Shown in pieces: positions 6,932 to 15,090 of a stretch of 64,000 nt of DNA. The DNA comes from Roseateles asaccharophilus (lineage in GTDB: Bacteria; Pseudomonadota; Gammaproteobacteria; Burkholderiales; Burkholderiaceae_C). Every line of letters starts with the position of its first letter. The first letter of the stretch is position 1. Below the pieces are notes generated by a model. That model searched no databases. It was not told the DNA's origin and saw nothing but the letters and a program-made list of their open reading frames with translations. A program made the position numbers and the translations under genes. The DNA lies in NCBI RefSeq assembly GCF_004362405.1, contig NZ_SNXE01000014.1, positions 1 through 64,000 of the forward strand, in the 5' to 3' direction.

Positions 6932-8198
6932 ATCTCTTTCCATTGAAGAACAGAAGGCGGCGGGGCCGCAGTGCCAGCTACCGCCGCTACCGGCGGGCCG
7001 GCAGTACCGCTTCCACACCATGATCAAGCCGGCGGGGGCGCTGTGCAATCTGGACTGCCCCTACTGCTTCTATCTGCACAAGACCGAGCTGCTGGGCCAT
7101 GAGCCCAATGCCCGCATGGCCGCGGACCTGCTGGAGCAGCACATCCGCCAGTACATCGAGGCCCAGACCGGGGACGAGGTGGTCTTCTCCTGGCAGGGCG
7201 GCGAGCCCACGGTCATGGGCCTGGGCTTCTTCGAGAAGGTCGTGGCCCTGCAGGCGCGCTTTCGCAAGCCGGGCCAGCGCATCGAGAACGATCTGCAGAC
7301 CAACGGCACCCTGCTGGACGAGAGCTGGGCGCGCTTTCTCAAGCAGCATGGCTTTCATGTGGGCCTGAGCCTGGACGGGCCGCAGGCACTGCACGACAAG
7401 TACCGCCCCACCAAGGGCGGCACGCCCACCTTCGACAAGGTCATGCAGGCCGCACGCCTGCTGGCCGAGCACGAGGTGCCCTTTGCCCTGCTCTGCGTGG
7501 TCAACCGCGATGTGGCGCGCCAACCCCTGGAGGTCTGGCGTTTTCTGAGCAGCGTGCCCGGCACCTACCGCATCCAGTTCACGCCCTGCGTGGAGCCGCG
7601 CAGCTTCAAGCAGCAGGGCCCCGCGCTCAAGGACGCCGCGGCCCCGCGCCTGGGCAGCCCGCGCACCCGGCCCGACCATCCCCTGTCCATCGTCACCGAA
7701 TGGTCGGTGGATGCGCGCGACTACGGCGAGTTCCTCTGCAGCATCTGGCGCGAGTGGCTGGCCCGCGACTTCGGCCGCGTGCATGTGAATGTGTTCGAGA
7801 GCGCCGTGGCCCAGTCCCTGGGCCTGCCGGCCCAGATGTGCACCAGCGCGCCCATCTGCGGCAAGGGCATGGCCCTGGAACATGACGGCAGCCTCTACAG
7901 CTGCGACCACTTCGTCTACCCCGAGTACAAGCTGGGCAATATCCGCGACACCCACGAGGGCGATCTGGCTTTCTCCAAGAAGCAGATCGCCTTTGGCCTG
8001 GCCAAGCGCGACACCCTGCCCGACTACTGCCGCGGCTGCCCCCAGCTCGCCCTGTGCTGGGGCGAGTGCCCCAAGAACCGATTGATCACCACCCCGGATG
8101 GCACAGCTGGCCTGAACTACCTCTGCGAAGGGCTCAAGCGCTTCTACGCCCAGGTCCAGAAGGACATGCCTGTCATACGTCAGCGGCTGGGCCGCTGA
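6924..8198 (+). CDS. Anaerobic sulfatase-maturating enzyme (radical SAM, SPASM)
   Basis: This 424-residue cytosolic enzyme oxidises the active-site Ser or Cys of a sulfatase to formylglycine. The radical-SAM cluster motif is C41-x3-C45-x2-C48 (CNLDCPYCF), preceded by MIKPAGAL as in anSMEs, with WQGGEPT and QTNGTLLD downstream. The C-terminal SPASM part has the cysteines for two auxiliary clusters (CTSAPICGKG, YSCDHFVYPEYKLGN, CRGCPQLALCWGECPKNR). It starts at GTG 6924 inside the previous gene. The next gene, 43 bases on, is a sulfatase and the obvious client. Confidence 0.95.
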   Translation: MAESLSIEEQKAAGPQCQLPPLPAGRQYRFHTMIKPAGALCNLDCPYCFYLHKTELLGHEPNARMAADLLEQHIRQYIEAQTGDEVVFSWQGGEPTVMGLGFFEKVVALQARFRKPGQRIENDLQTNGTLLDESWARFLKQHGFHVGLSLDGPQALHDKYRPTKGGTPTFDKVMQAARLLAEHEVPFALLCVVNRDVARQPLEVWRFLSSVPGTYRIQFTPCVEPRSFKQQGPALKDAAAPRLGSPRTRPDHPLSIVTEWSVDARDYGEFLCSIWREWLARDFGRVHVNVFESAVAQSLGLPAQMCTSAPICGKGMALEHDGSLYSCDHFVYPEYKLGNIRDTHEGDLAFSKKQIAFGLAKRDTLPDYCRGCPQLALCWGECPKNRLITTPDGTAGLNYLCEGLKRFYAQVQKDMPVIRQRLGR

Positions 8199-8241
8199 CA
8201 GCACTACAACCCATGCATCACCACACCGATAGGAGGCCCGC

Positions 8242-9795
8242 ATGACCCAGAACCGTCCCCAATGGCGCCGTGCCGCAATCGCGGCGGCCGTCGCCGCCAG
8301 CAGTGCGGGCATCGCCGCGCCGGCACTGGCGCAGCAGAACGCTCAGCGCCCCAACATCCTGGTCATCATGGCCGACGATGTGGGCTACTGGAACGTGGGC
8401 GCCTACAGCCACGGCATGATGGTGCCCACGCCCAATATCGACCGCATCGCGCGCGAGGGCATCCTCTTCACCGATCACTACGCCCACCCCAGCTCCACCG
8501 CGGGTCGTGCGGCCTTCATCACCGGCCAGCTGCCCATCCGCACCGGCATGACCACCGTGGGCCTGCCGGGCTCGCCCGTGGGCATAGACCAGCGCGACCC
8601 CACCCTGGGCAAGGTGCTCAAGGAGCTGGGCTACCGCACCGGCCAGTTCGGCAAGAACCATCTGGGCGACCGCAACAGCCACCTGCCCACGGTCAATGGC
8701 TTTGACGAGTTCTACGGCAACCTCTACCACCTCAACTCGGAAGAAGAGCCCGAGCTGCGCATGTGGAACAAGGACCCCGGCTTCAACCAGCGCTACCGTC
8801 CGCGCGGCGTGATCGACTCCGTGGCCACGCAGGAAGACGATGCCACGGTCGATCCGCGCTTCGGCAAGGTGGGCAAGCAGAAGGTCAAGGACACCGGCCC
8901 GCTGACCACCCAGCGCATGGAGACCGTGGACGAGGAATTCCTGGACCGCACCAAGAAGTTCATCAGCAATGCGACCCAGGCCAAGCAGCCCTTCCTGGCC
9001 TGGTTCAATCCCAGCCGCATGCACATCTACACCCATCTGAAGCCGGGCTCCAAGCACCTGGCCAGCGACATCTCCAGCGAGTTCGATGTCTATGGCAGCG
9101 GCCTGATGGAGCATGACGGCCATGTGGGTCAGCTGCTCAAGCATCTGGACGATTTGAAGATCGCCGAGAACACCATCGTGGTCTACACCACCGACAACGG
9201 CGCCATGGTCTCCTGGTGGCCGGACGCCGGCTCCACCCCCTTCCGCGGCGAAAAGGCCAGCACCTGGGAGGGCGGCGTGCGCGTGCCCATGCTGGTGCGC
9301 TGGCCGGCCAAGATTCCCAAGGGCAAGGTGTCCAACGGCATCCAGACCCATGAGGACATGTTCACCACCCTGGCCGCCGCGGCCGGCTATGGCGATGTGC
9401 GCGGCAAGCTCAAGGCCCGCGACAAGGTCTGCATCGACGGCGTGGACAACCTCGCCCACTGGACAGGCAACGTGCCCTCGGCCCGCAACTCCCTGATCTA
9501 TTACGACGAGAACAATATGACCGCGGTGCGCGTGGGCCCCTGGAAGTCGCACTTCCAGACCCGCGAGGGCTTCTTCGACTATCACAAGCCCAGCTCCCTG
9601 GTCTACAACCTGCGCATGGACCCCTTCGAGCGCCATGGCGGCCAGAAGAGCAACGACCTGGCCATGAAGATGGGCGTGGCCCTGGGTGGCCTGATCCAGG
9701 ACACCGTGGGCGCCCATATGGCCAGCTTCCAGGAGTGCAAGCCGCGCCAGAAGAGCGGCACCCTGCGCATGGGTGATACGCGAGGCCTGGATTGA
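8242..9795 (+). CDS. Serine-type arylsulfatase
   Basis: This 517-residue periplasmic sulfatase hydrolyses a sulfate ester. Signal peptide about 1-30 (ending ALA). Metal-binding D45-D46 lies in VIMADDVGYW. The core motif is S85-T-A-G-R89 in PSSTAGRAAFITGQ. Most relatives of this type read C-T-A-G-R, so this is a Ser-type site, which anSMEs but not aerobic FGE can mature. TTDNGA (about residue 315) supplies further metal ligands. A strong AGGAGG lies seven bases before the ATG. The stop overlaps the TTG start of moxR by three bases, coupling the enzyme to the MoxR/Bat genes. The substrate is unknown. Confidence 0.95.
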   Translation: MTQNRPQWRRAAIAAAVAASSAGIAAPALAQQNAQRPNILVIMADDVGYWNVGAYSHGMMVPTPNIDRIAREGILFTDHYAHPSSTAGRAAFITGQLPIRTGMTTVGLPGSPVGIDQRDPTLGKVLKELGYRTGQFGKNHLGDRNSHLPTVNGFDEFYGNLYHLNSEEEPELRMWNKDPGFNQRYRPRGVIDSVATQEDDATVDPRFGKVGKQKVKDTGPLTTQRMETVDEEFLDRTKKFISNATQAKQPFLAWFNPSRMHIYTHLKPGSKHLASDISSEFDVYGSGLMEHDGHVGQLLKHLDDLKIAENTIVVYTTDNGAMVSWWPDAGSTPFRGEKASTWEGGVRVPMLVRWPAKIPKGKVSNGIQTHEDMFTTLAAAAGYGDVRGKLKARDKVCIDGVDNLAHWTGNVPSARNSLIYYDENNMTAVRVGPWKSHFQTREGFFDYHKPSSLVYNLRMDPFERHGGQKSNDLAMKMGVALGGLIQDTVGAHMASFQECKPRQKSGTLRMGDTRGLD

Positions 9796-10814
9796 GTCAG
9801 GACGCCAAGGCGGCGTTCGCCCAGCTGCGTGAGCGGCTGGGCGAGGCGGTGATCGGCCAGCCGGCGGTCATCGAGGCCCTGCTGATGGCCCTGCTGGCCG
9901 ACGGCCATGTGCTGCTCGAAGGCCTGCCGGGCCTGGCCAAGACCCGGGCCATCAAGGCCCTGGGTCGTGAGCTGCGTGCGCCGCTGGCACGCATCCAGTT
10001 CACGCCGGACCTGCTGCCCTCCGATCTGGTGGGCGCCGAGGTCTACCACCAGGGCGGCCCCGAGGGCTCGCGCTTCGTGTTCCAGCCCGGCCCGGTCTTT
10101 GCGCCCCTGGTGCTGGCCGACGAGATCAACCGCGCCCCGGCCAAGGTGCAGTCCGCCCTGCTGGAGGCCATGGAAGAGCGCCAGGTCACGGTGGCGGGCC
10201 AGACCCACCGCCTGCCCCAGCCCTTTCTGGTCATGGCCACGCAGAACCCCATCGAGCAGGAGGGCACCTACCCCCTGCCCGAGGCGCAGACAGACCGCTT
10301 CCTGATGAAGGTGGTGATCGGCTACGCCGGCCGCGAGGCCGAGGGCGACATCATGCGCCTGGTGCGCGCCGAGGAGGGGGCCAAGCTGGCGGCCGCACCC
10401 GCCGGCCCTACCGGCCCGACTTCCAGCCCCGCGCCCGCGCCGCAGGCCCAGGGTTCGGCCCTGGATCATCTGGCCCAGGCCCGCCGCGGCGTGCATGCCA
10501 TGCATGTGGCCGAGGCCATCGAGCGCTATATCGTGGACCTGGTCCAGGCCACGCGCGAACCCGCCAGCGTGGGCGAGGATGTGGGGCGCTGGATCGAGGT
10601 GGGCGCCAGCCCGCGCGGCACCATCGCCCTGGACCGCTGTGCCCGCGCCCATGCCTGGCTGCAGGGTCGCGACTTCGTCGGCCCGGACAATGTGCGCGCC
10701 GTGGCCCACGCCTGTCTGCGCCACCGCCTGCTGCTCAGCCACGAGGCCCTGGCGGCCGGCGTGCAGGCCGATCAGGTGGTGGACCGCCTGCTGGCCGCCG
10801 TCGCCGCACCATGA
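9792..10814 (+). CDS. moxR: MoxR-family AAA+ ATPase
   Basis: This 340-residue cytosolic AAA+ ATPase has Walker A at G44-LPGLAKT-51, Walker B in LVLADEINRAP, sensor 1 in MATQNPIEQEGTYPLPEAQ, and the C-terminal lid domain (SPRGTIALDRCARAHA). MoxR proteins act as chaperone-like motors that help VWA proteins assemble or activate complexes, as in methanol dehydrogenase maturation or RavA/ViaA. A proline/alanine-rich insert (about 200-220) separates the core and lid. The start is TTG at 9792, overlapping the sulfatase stop; the stop overlaps the DUF58 start as ATGA. Confidence 0.93.
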   Translation: MSQDAKAAFAQLRERLGEAVIGQPAVIEALLMALLADGHVLLEGLPGLAKTRAIKALGRELRAPLARIQFTPDLLPSDLVGAEVYHQGGPEGSRFVFQPGPVFAPLVLADEINRAPAKVQSALLEAMEERQVTVAGQTHRLPQPFLVMATQNPIEQEGTYPLPEAQTDRFLMKVVIGYAGREAEGDIMRLVRAEEGAKLAAAPAGPTGPTSSPAPAPQAQGSALDHLAQARRGVHAMHVAEAIERYIVDLVQATREPASVGEDVGRWIEVGASPRGTIALDRCARAHAWLQGRDFVGPDNVRAVAHACLRHRLLLSHEALAAGVQADQVVDRLLAAVAAP

Positions 10815-11821
10815 GCGAGGGCGCCATGGCCGGCCCGCGCAGCTTCTGGCCCTGGCGCCGCACCAGCGCGGCCGAACCCGCTCCCGCAGCCGCGGGCGTC
10901 TATCTGGACTGGCAGCAGCTGCTGGGTCTGGAGTTCGCGGCGCGCCGGGTGCGCTGGCCGCCGCAGCAGGCCTCGGCCCGTAGCCTCCTGGCCGGCCGGC
11001 ACCGCTCGCGTGTGCGCGGCCGCGGCCTGGACTTCATCGAGCTGCGCCAGTACCAGCCCGGCGACGACACCCGCACCATAGACTGGCGCGCCAGCGCCCG
11101 CACCGGCCGCACCCATGTGCGGGTCTATGCCGAGGAGCGTGACCGCCCCACCTGGCTGGTGGCGGATCAGCGCATCTCCATGTTCTTCGCCCGCCGCGGC
11201 TCGCTGCGCTCCGTGGTGGCGGCCGAGGCCGCCGCCGTCTGGGGCTGGCGCGCCCTGGCCGGCGGCGATCGCGTGGGCGGACTGGTGATCGCCGACGACG
11301 GCCTGGACGAGGTCATGCCCGGCCGCGGGCGGCGCTCCCTGCTGCAGTTTCTGGAACGCCTGCGCAGCCGCAACCATGCCCTGCGGGCCGACAGCCCGGT
11401 GCCGCCCGCCCCCGCCCAGCTGGATGCCGCCCTGCAGCGCCTGGTGCAGCAGGCGCCGCGCGACGCGGTGATCGCGATCTTTTCCGACTTTGACGGCCTG
11501 GGCGAGCGCAGCCGCTCCCTGCTGCTGGAACTGGCCCGTCACAACGATCTGGTGCTGCTGCCCATCTGGGAAGACGCCAGCACCACCACGCAAGGCGTGC
11601 GCCTGGTGGTCAGCGACGGCCAGGCCCAGCTGCCCATAGACCATGGCGACCGCCGCGTCATCGAGGGCCTGGCCACCCTGGCCCGGGAGCGCAGCGAACG
11701 CCTGCGCGGCCTGCGCGCCGAGCTGGGCTGCGCCGTTCTGCCCCTGCTCAATACCGAGCCCGCCCTGCTGCAGCTGGCGCGCGGCCTGGACAAGACCCCG
11801 CCCTCGGCGGCGCGGCTCTGA
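10811..11821 (+). CDS. DUF58 protein (MoxR-associated)
   Basis: This 336-residue protein carries the DUF58 signature SRVRGRGLDFIELRQYQPGDDTRTIDWRASARTGRTHVRVYAEERD (about 60-110, shown in parts: GRGLDF, YQPGDD, IDWRASAR, YAEERD). A VWA-like region follows (DAVIAIFSDFDGLGERS). Such proteins nearly always follow moxR and are thought to be partners of the ATPase at the membrane. It has no clear signal peptide or membrane helix. It begins on the 4-base overlap with moxR and ends 17 bases before the DUF4381 gene. Confidence 0.9.
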   Translation: MSEGAMAGPRSFWPWRRTSAAEPAPAAAGVYLDWQQLLGLEFAARRVRWPPQQASARSLLAGRHRSRVRGRGLDFIELRQYQPGDDTRTIDWRASARTGRTHVRVYAEERDRPTWLVADQRISMFFARRGSLRSVVAAEAAAVWGWRALAGGDRVGGLVIADDGLDEVMPGRGRRSLLQFLERLRSRNHALRADSPVPPAPAQLDAALQRLVQQAPRDAVIAIFSDFDGLGERSRSLLLELARHNDLVLLPIWEDASTTTQGVRLVVSDGQAQLPIDHGDRRVIEGLATLARERSERLRGLRAELGCAVLPLLNTEPALLQLARGLDKTPPSAARL

Positions 11822-11838
11822 GGAATGCCCGCCTGCCC

Positions 11839-12396
11839 ATGACGTCCGCGCGTGCCCCCCTGCCCGCCCCCGCCGAAGCCGCCGCCTCCGCGGCCCTGGA
11901 GAAGCTGCACCCCCTGCTGGAGCCCGCACCCCCGAGCTGGATGCCCCAGACCGTGGGCTGGGCCGTGCTGGCCGCGGCCCTGCTCCTGCTGGGCGCCTGG
12001 CTGGGCTGGCGGGCCTGGCAGCGCTGGCAGGCGCGCCGTTACCGCCGTCTCGCGGCAAGACGCCTGCAGCAGCTGCGCGTGCTGCTGAAGTCCGGCCAGA
12101 CCGCGCCCGCGCAGCGCCTGGCTGCCGCCCGCGAACTGCCCGCCCTGGTGCGGCGCCTGGCCCTGGCCCACGCGCCGCGCGAGCAGATCGCGCCGCTGCA
12201 AGGGCCGGACTGGGCGCGCTGGCTGGACCGCAGCCTGCCCGGCGCCGACGCGGCCTTCGAGCGCGGCGCCGGCCGCCGTCTGGGTGACTGGGCCTATCTG
12301 CCCGAGAGCGCCCTGCCCTGGCCGGAGCTGGACGGGCTGCTGGCCCTGATCGAGCGCTGGATCCACGAGCACCGGCCGCCGGAGCCCGCCGCATGA
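11839..12396 (+). CDS. DUF4381 membrane protein
   Basis: This 185-residue protein has one membrane helix (about 37-60, TVGWAVLAAALLLLGAWLGWRAW) followed by an Arg-rich cytoplasmic segment (ARRYRRLAARRLQQLRVLL) and a helical domain. This is the DUF4381 layout found between DUF58 and BatA genes in MoxR operons; role unknown, perhaps a membrane scaffold. Position in the operon is the strongest evidence. The stop overlaps the next ATG by four bases. Confidence 0.85.
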   Translation: MTSARAPLPAPAEAAASAALEKLHPLLEPAPPSWMPQTVGWAVLAAALLLLGAWLGWRAWQRWQARRYRRLAARRLQQLRVLLKSGQTAPAQRLAAARELPALVRRLALAHAPREQIAPLQGPDWARWLDRSLPGADAAFERGAGRRLGDWAYLPESALPWPELDGLLALIERWIHEHRPPEPAA

Positions 12397-13448
12397 GCCT
12401 GCCCACCAGCTTCAGCCCGGCCGAGCTGCTGGGCCTGCTGAGCCAGCTGGAGTGGGCCCTGCCCTGGGCCGCCCTGCTCTGGCCCCTGGGCCTGCTGATG
12501 CCCTTGCTGCCGCCGCATCGCAGCCGCCGCACGGCCCTGCGCGTGCCCTTCTTCGAACTGGCGGTGCAGGGCAGCGGCCAGAAGCCGCGCAGCGGCGCCG
12601 TGGTGCTGCCCCATGGCCTCGCGGCCTGGCTGCTGCTGGGCCTGGCCTGGACGGCCGCGGTGCTGGCCGCCATGCAGCCGCAGTGGGTGGAGCCGCCCAT
12701 CACCCGCACCAAGCCCACCCGCGACTGGCTGCTGGCCGTGGACCTCTCGCCCTCCATGCGAACCACCGACTTCCGCGATGCCCAGGGCCGCCCCCAGGAC
12801 CGGCTGAGCGTGCTGCGGGAGGTGAGCGAGGAGTTTCTGCAGCGTCGCAGCGCCGATCGCATCGGCCTGCTGGTCTTCGGGCAGCAGGCCTATGTGCAGG
12901 TTCCCTTCACCCTGGACCACGACACGGTGCGGGCCCTGCTGGCCGAATCGCGCATCGGCATGGCCGGCTCGCGCACCATGATTGGCGACGCCATCGGCCT
13001 CGCCCTGCGGGTGTTCGAGGAATCGCAGGCCCGGCAGCGCACCCTGGTGCTGCTGACCGATGGGCGCGATACCGGCAGCCGCGTGCCCCCGGCCAAGGCC
13101 GCCGAGATCGCGGCCCAGCGCGGCGTGCGCCTCTACACCGTGGCCATAGGCAGCGCCGCGGCCAAGGCCGGCGAAGAGGCCGATCTGGCCGGCCTGCGCG
13201 CCTGGGCCGAGGCCACCGGCGGCAAGGCCTACCAGGCCAGCGACCGCGAGGGCCTGCGCGCCATCTATGCCGAGCTGGATGCGCTGGAACCGCGCGATCA
13301 CGAGACTCTGTCGGCCCGGCCACGCCGCCCCCTGTTCCACTGGCCCCTGGGCGCCGCGCTGCTGCTGCTGGGCGCCCATGTGCTGCAGAGCCTGATTGCC
13401 AGCGCCTGGGCGGCGCGCCGCGAGCGCCGGGAGCTGGCCCATGGCTGA
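12393..13448 (+). CDS. BatA-like VWA membrane protein
   Basis: This 351-residue protein has N-terminal membrane helices (about 22-40 and 76-93), a VWA domain (about 110-300) and a C-terminal helix (about 310-333), the BatA layout with the VWA domain outside the cytoplasm. The metal-ion site is intact: D117-L-S119-P-S121, a Thr in GSRTMIGDAI and the TDGRD loop. BatA-type proteins presumably bind protein partners through this site. It starts on ATGA with DUF4381 and overlaps the BatB start by 8 bases. Confidence 0.9.
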   Translation: MSLPTSFSPAELLGLLSQLEWALPWAALLWPLGLLMPLLPPHRSRRTALRVPFFELAVQGSGQKPRSGAVVLPHGLAAWLLLGLAWTAAVLAAMQPQWVEPPITRTKPTRDWLLAVDLSPSMRTTDFRDAQGRPQDRLSVLREVSEEFLQRRSADRIGLLVFGQQAYVQVPFTLDHDTVRALLAESRIGMAGSRTMIGDAIGLALRVFEESQARQRTLVLLTDGRDTGSRVPPAKAAEIAAQRGVRLYTVAIGSAAAKAGEEADLAGLRAWAEATGGKAYQASDREGLRAIYAELDALEPRDHETLSARPRRPLFHWPLGAALLLLGAHVLQSLIASAWAARRERRELAHG

Positions 13449-15090
13449 GATGTTCGGAGCCCTGCTGCCCCTGCACTGGCTGCGTCCCGAGGCCTTGTGG
13501 GCCCTGCTGCCCATCCTGCTGCTGCCCCTATGGGGCCGGCGCGAATCCGCCAGCGCCGTGCCGCGCGGCGTGATTGCCGAGCATCTGCTGCCGCATCTGC
13601 TGCTGCGCGGCGGGCGCCGCGCCTGGCTGCGCCCGGCCGACACCCTGGCCCTGGCCCTGGCCTGTTTCTGCATCGCCTGGGCCGGGCCGGCCTGGGAGCG
13701 CGAGCCCGCGCCCTTTGCCCAGGAGGCGGCCCCGCTGATGATCGCGCTGGACCTGTCCGAGGCCATGGACGCGGTGGACCTGCCGCCGCGGCGCCTGGAC
13801 CGGGCGCGCGACAAGCTGCGCCAGCTGCTGGCCCAGCGCGGCGATGCACCCACCGGCCTGCTGGTCTATGCCGGCAGCGCCCATCTGGTGCTGCCGCCCA
13901 CCAAGGACCGGCAGGTGCTGCTGGACTATCTGGACGCCCTGTCCACGCCCCTGATGCCCACGCCGGGCCAGGCCCCGGCACGGGCCCTGGCCCTGGCCCT
14001 GCAGTGGCTGGAGCGCAGCCCGGTGCCGGGCAGCGTGCTCTTTCTGACCGCCGACTGGCCGGCCAGCGATCTGGCCCCCGCGGCCCAGCTGATCCAGGGC
14101 TCGCGCCAGCGCCTGCTGGTCTGGGCCCTGGGCACAGCCGAGGGCGGACCGCTGCGCGACGAGGAGGGGCGGCTCATCACCGATGCCCAGGGCCGCTCGC
14201 GCAGCGCGCGGCTGGATGTGGCGGGGCTCAAGGCCCTGCGCGAGCGCAGCGGCGCCGCCCTGATCAGCCTCAGCCAGGACGATACCGATCTGCAGCGCAT
14301 CCAGGCCCTGATCGCCAGCCACCGCGCCCAGGCCCAGGAGGAGGACAGCTCGCGGCGCTGGCTGGACCGCGGGCCCTGGTTCATCTGGCCGGGACTGCTT
14401 GCCCTGCTGTTCTCGCTGCGCCGCGGCTGGGTGCTGCAGGCGCAGGCCGCCTGGCTGCTAGCCCTGCTGCTGGTGCTGGGTGGCCAGCCCTCGCCGGCCT
14501 GGGCCCAGGCCCCGAACACATCGAGCTGGAGCCAGCGCTTCATGAGCTGGTGGCTCACGCCCGACCAGCAGGGCCGCTGGTGGCTGGAGCGCGGAGACCC
14601 GGCGCGGGCGGCCCGGCATTTCACCGATCCCTTCTGGCGCGGTCTGGCCCACGCGCGCGCCGGCCAGTGGGCCCAGGCCGCGCAAGACTTCGCCCGCGTG
14701 GACTCGGCCGCTGCCTGGTTCAACCAGGCCCAGGCCCTGGCCCGCCAGGGCCTGTATGAAGAGGCCGTGGCCGCCTACGACCAGGCCTTGCTGCGCCTGC
14801 CCGGCTGGGCCGAGGCCCTGCAGGACCGGGAACGGGTGCGCGGACTGATCCCGCCCGAGCCCAAGCTTCCGCCCGATGGCGACGCCCAGGCCGGCGAGGG
14901 CGAACGCGAGGGCAAGGAGCCGGGCCAGCGCAGCGCCCGCAAGCCCGGGCCGCCGCGCCGGCTCACCGAGGCCGAGATCAACAGCCTCTGGCTGCAGCGC
15001 CTGGACACCAGCCCGGCGGGCTTTCTGCGGCGCAAGTTCGAGATCCAGGCCCGCGAGACCGCGCCACCACGCCAGGAGGTCAGCCCATGA
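13441..15090 (+). CDS. BatB-like VWA protein with C-terminal TPR region
   Basis: This 549-residue protein combines a BatB-like part (helices about 17-32 and 66-83, VWA about 98-295, helix about 317-335) with a second helix and a TPR-like region (about 375-480; PARAARHF, GLYEEAVAAYDQALLRLPGWAEAL), then a charged tail. It therefore looks like BatB fused to the TPR role of BatC. The VWA metal site is degenerate: D104-L-S106-E-A108, where the last Ser of DxSxS is Ala. I chose ATG 13441, inside the end of batA, over an earlier in-frame start because the overlap fits the operon. The stop overlaps the next start (ATGA). Confidence 0.88.
   Translation: MAEMFGALLPLHWLRPEALWALLPILLLPLWGRRESASAVPRGVIAEHLLPHLLLRGGRRAWLRPADTLALALACFCIAWAGPAWEREPAPFAQEAAPLMIALDLSEAMDAVDLPPRRLDRARDKLRQLLAQRGDAPTGLLVYAGSAHLVLPPTKDRQVLLDYLDALSTPLMPTPGQAPARALALALQWLERSPVPGSVLFLTADWPASDLAPAAQLIQGSRQRLLVWALGTAEGGPLRDEEGRLITDAQGRSRSARLDVAGLKALRERSGAALISLSQDDTDLQRIQALIASHRAQAQEEDSSRRWLDRGPWFIWPGLLALLFSLRRGWVLQAQAAWLLALLLVLGGQPSPAWAQAPNTSSWSQRFMSWWLTPDQQGRWWLERGDPARAARHFTDPFWRGLAHARAGQWAQAAQDFARVDSAAAWFNQAQALARQGLYEEAVAAYDQALLRLPGWAEALQDRERVRGLIPPEPKLPPDGDAQAGEGEREGKEPGQRSARKPGPPRRLTEAEINSLWLQRLDTSPAGFLRRKFEIQARETAPPRQEVSP

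Noticed and set aside
10772..12862. A 696-codon minus-strand frame opposite DUF58, DUF4381 and BatA
   Set aside because: It has an Arg/Pro/Ser-rich shadow composition and overlaps three genes with recognisable domains.
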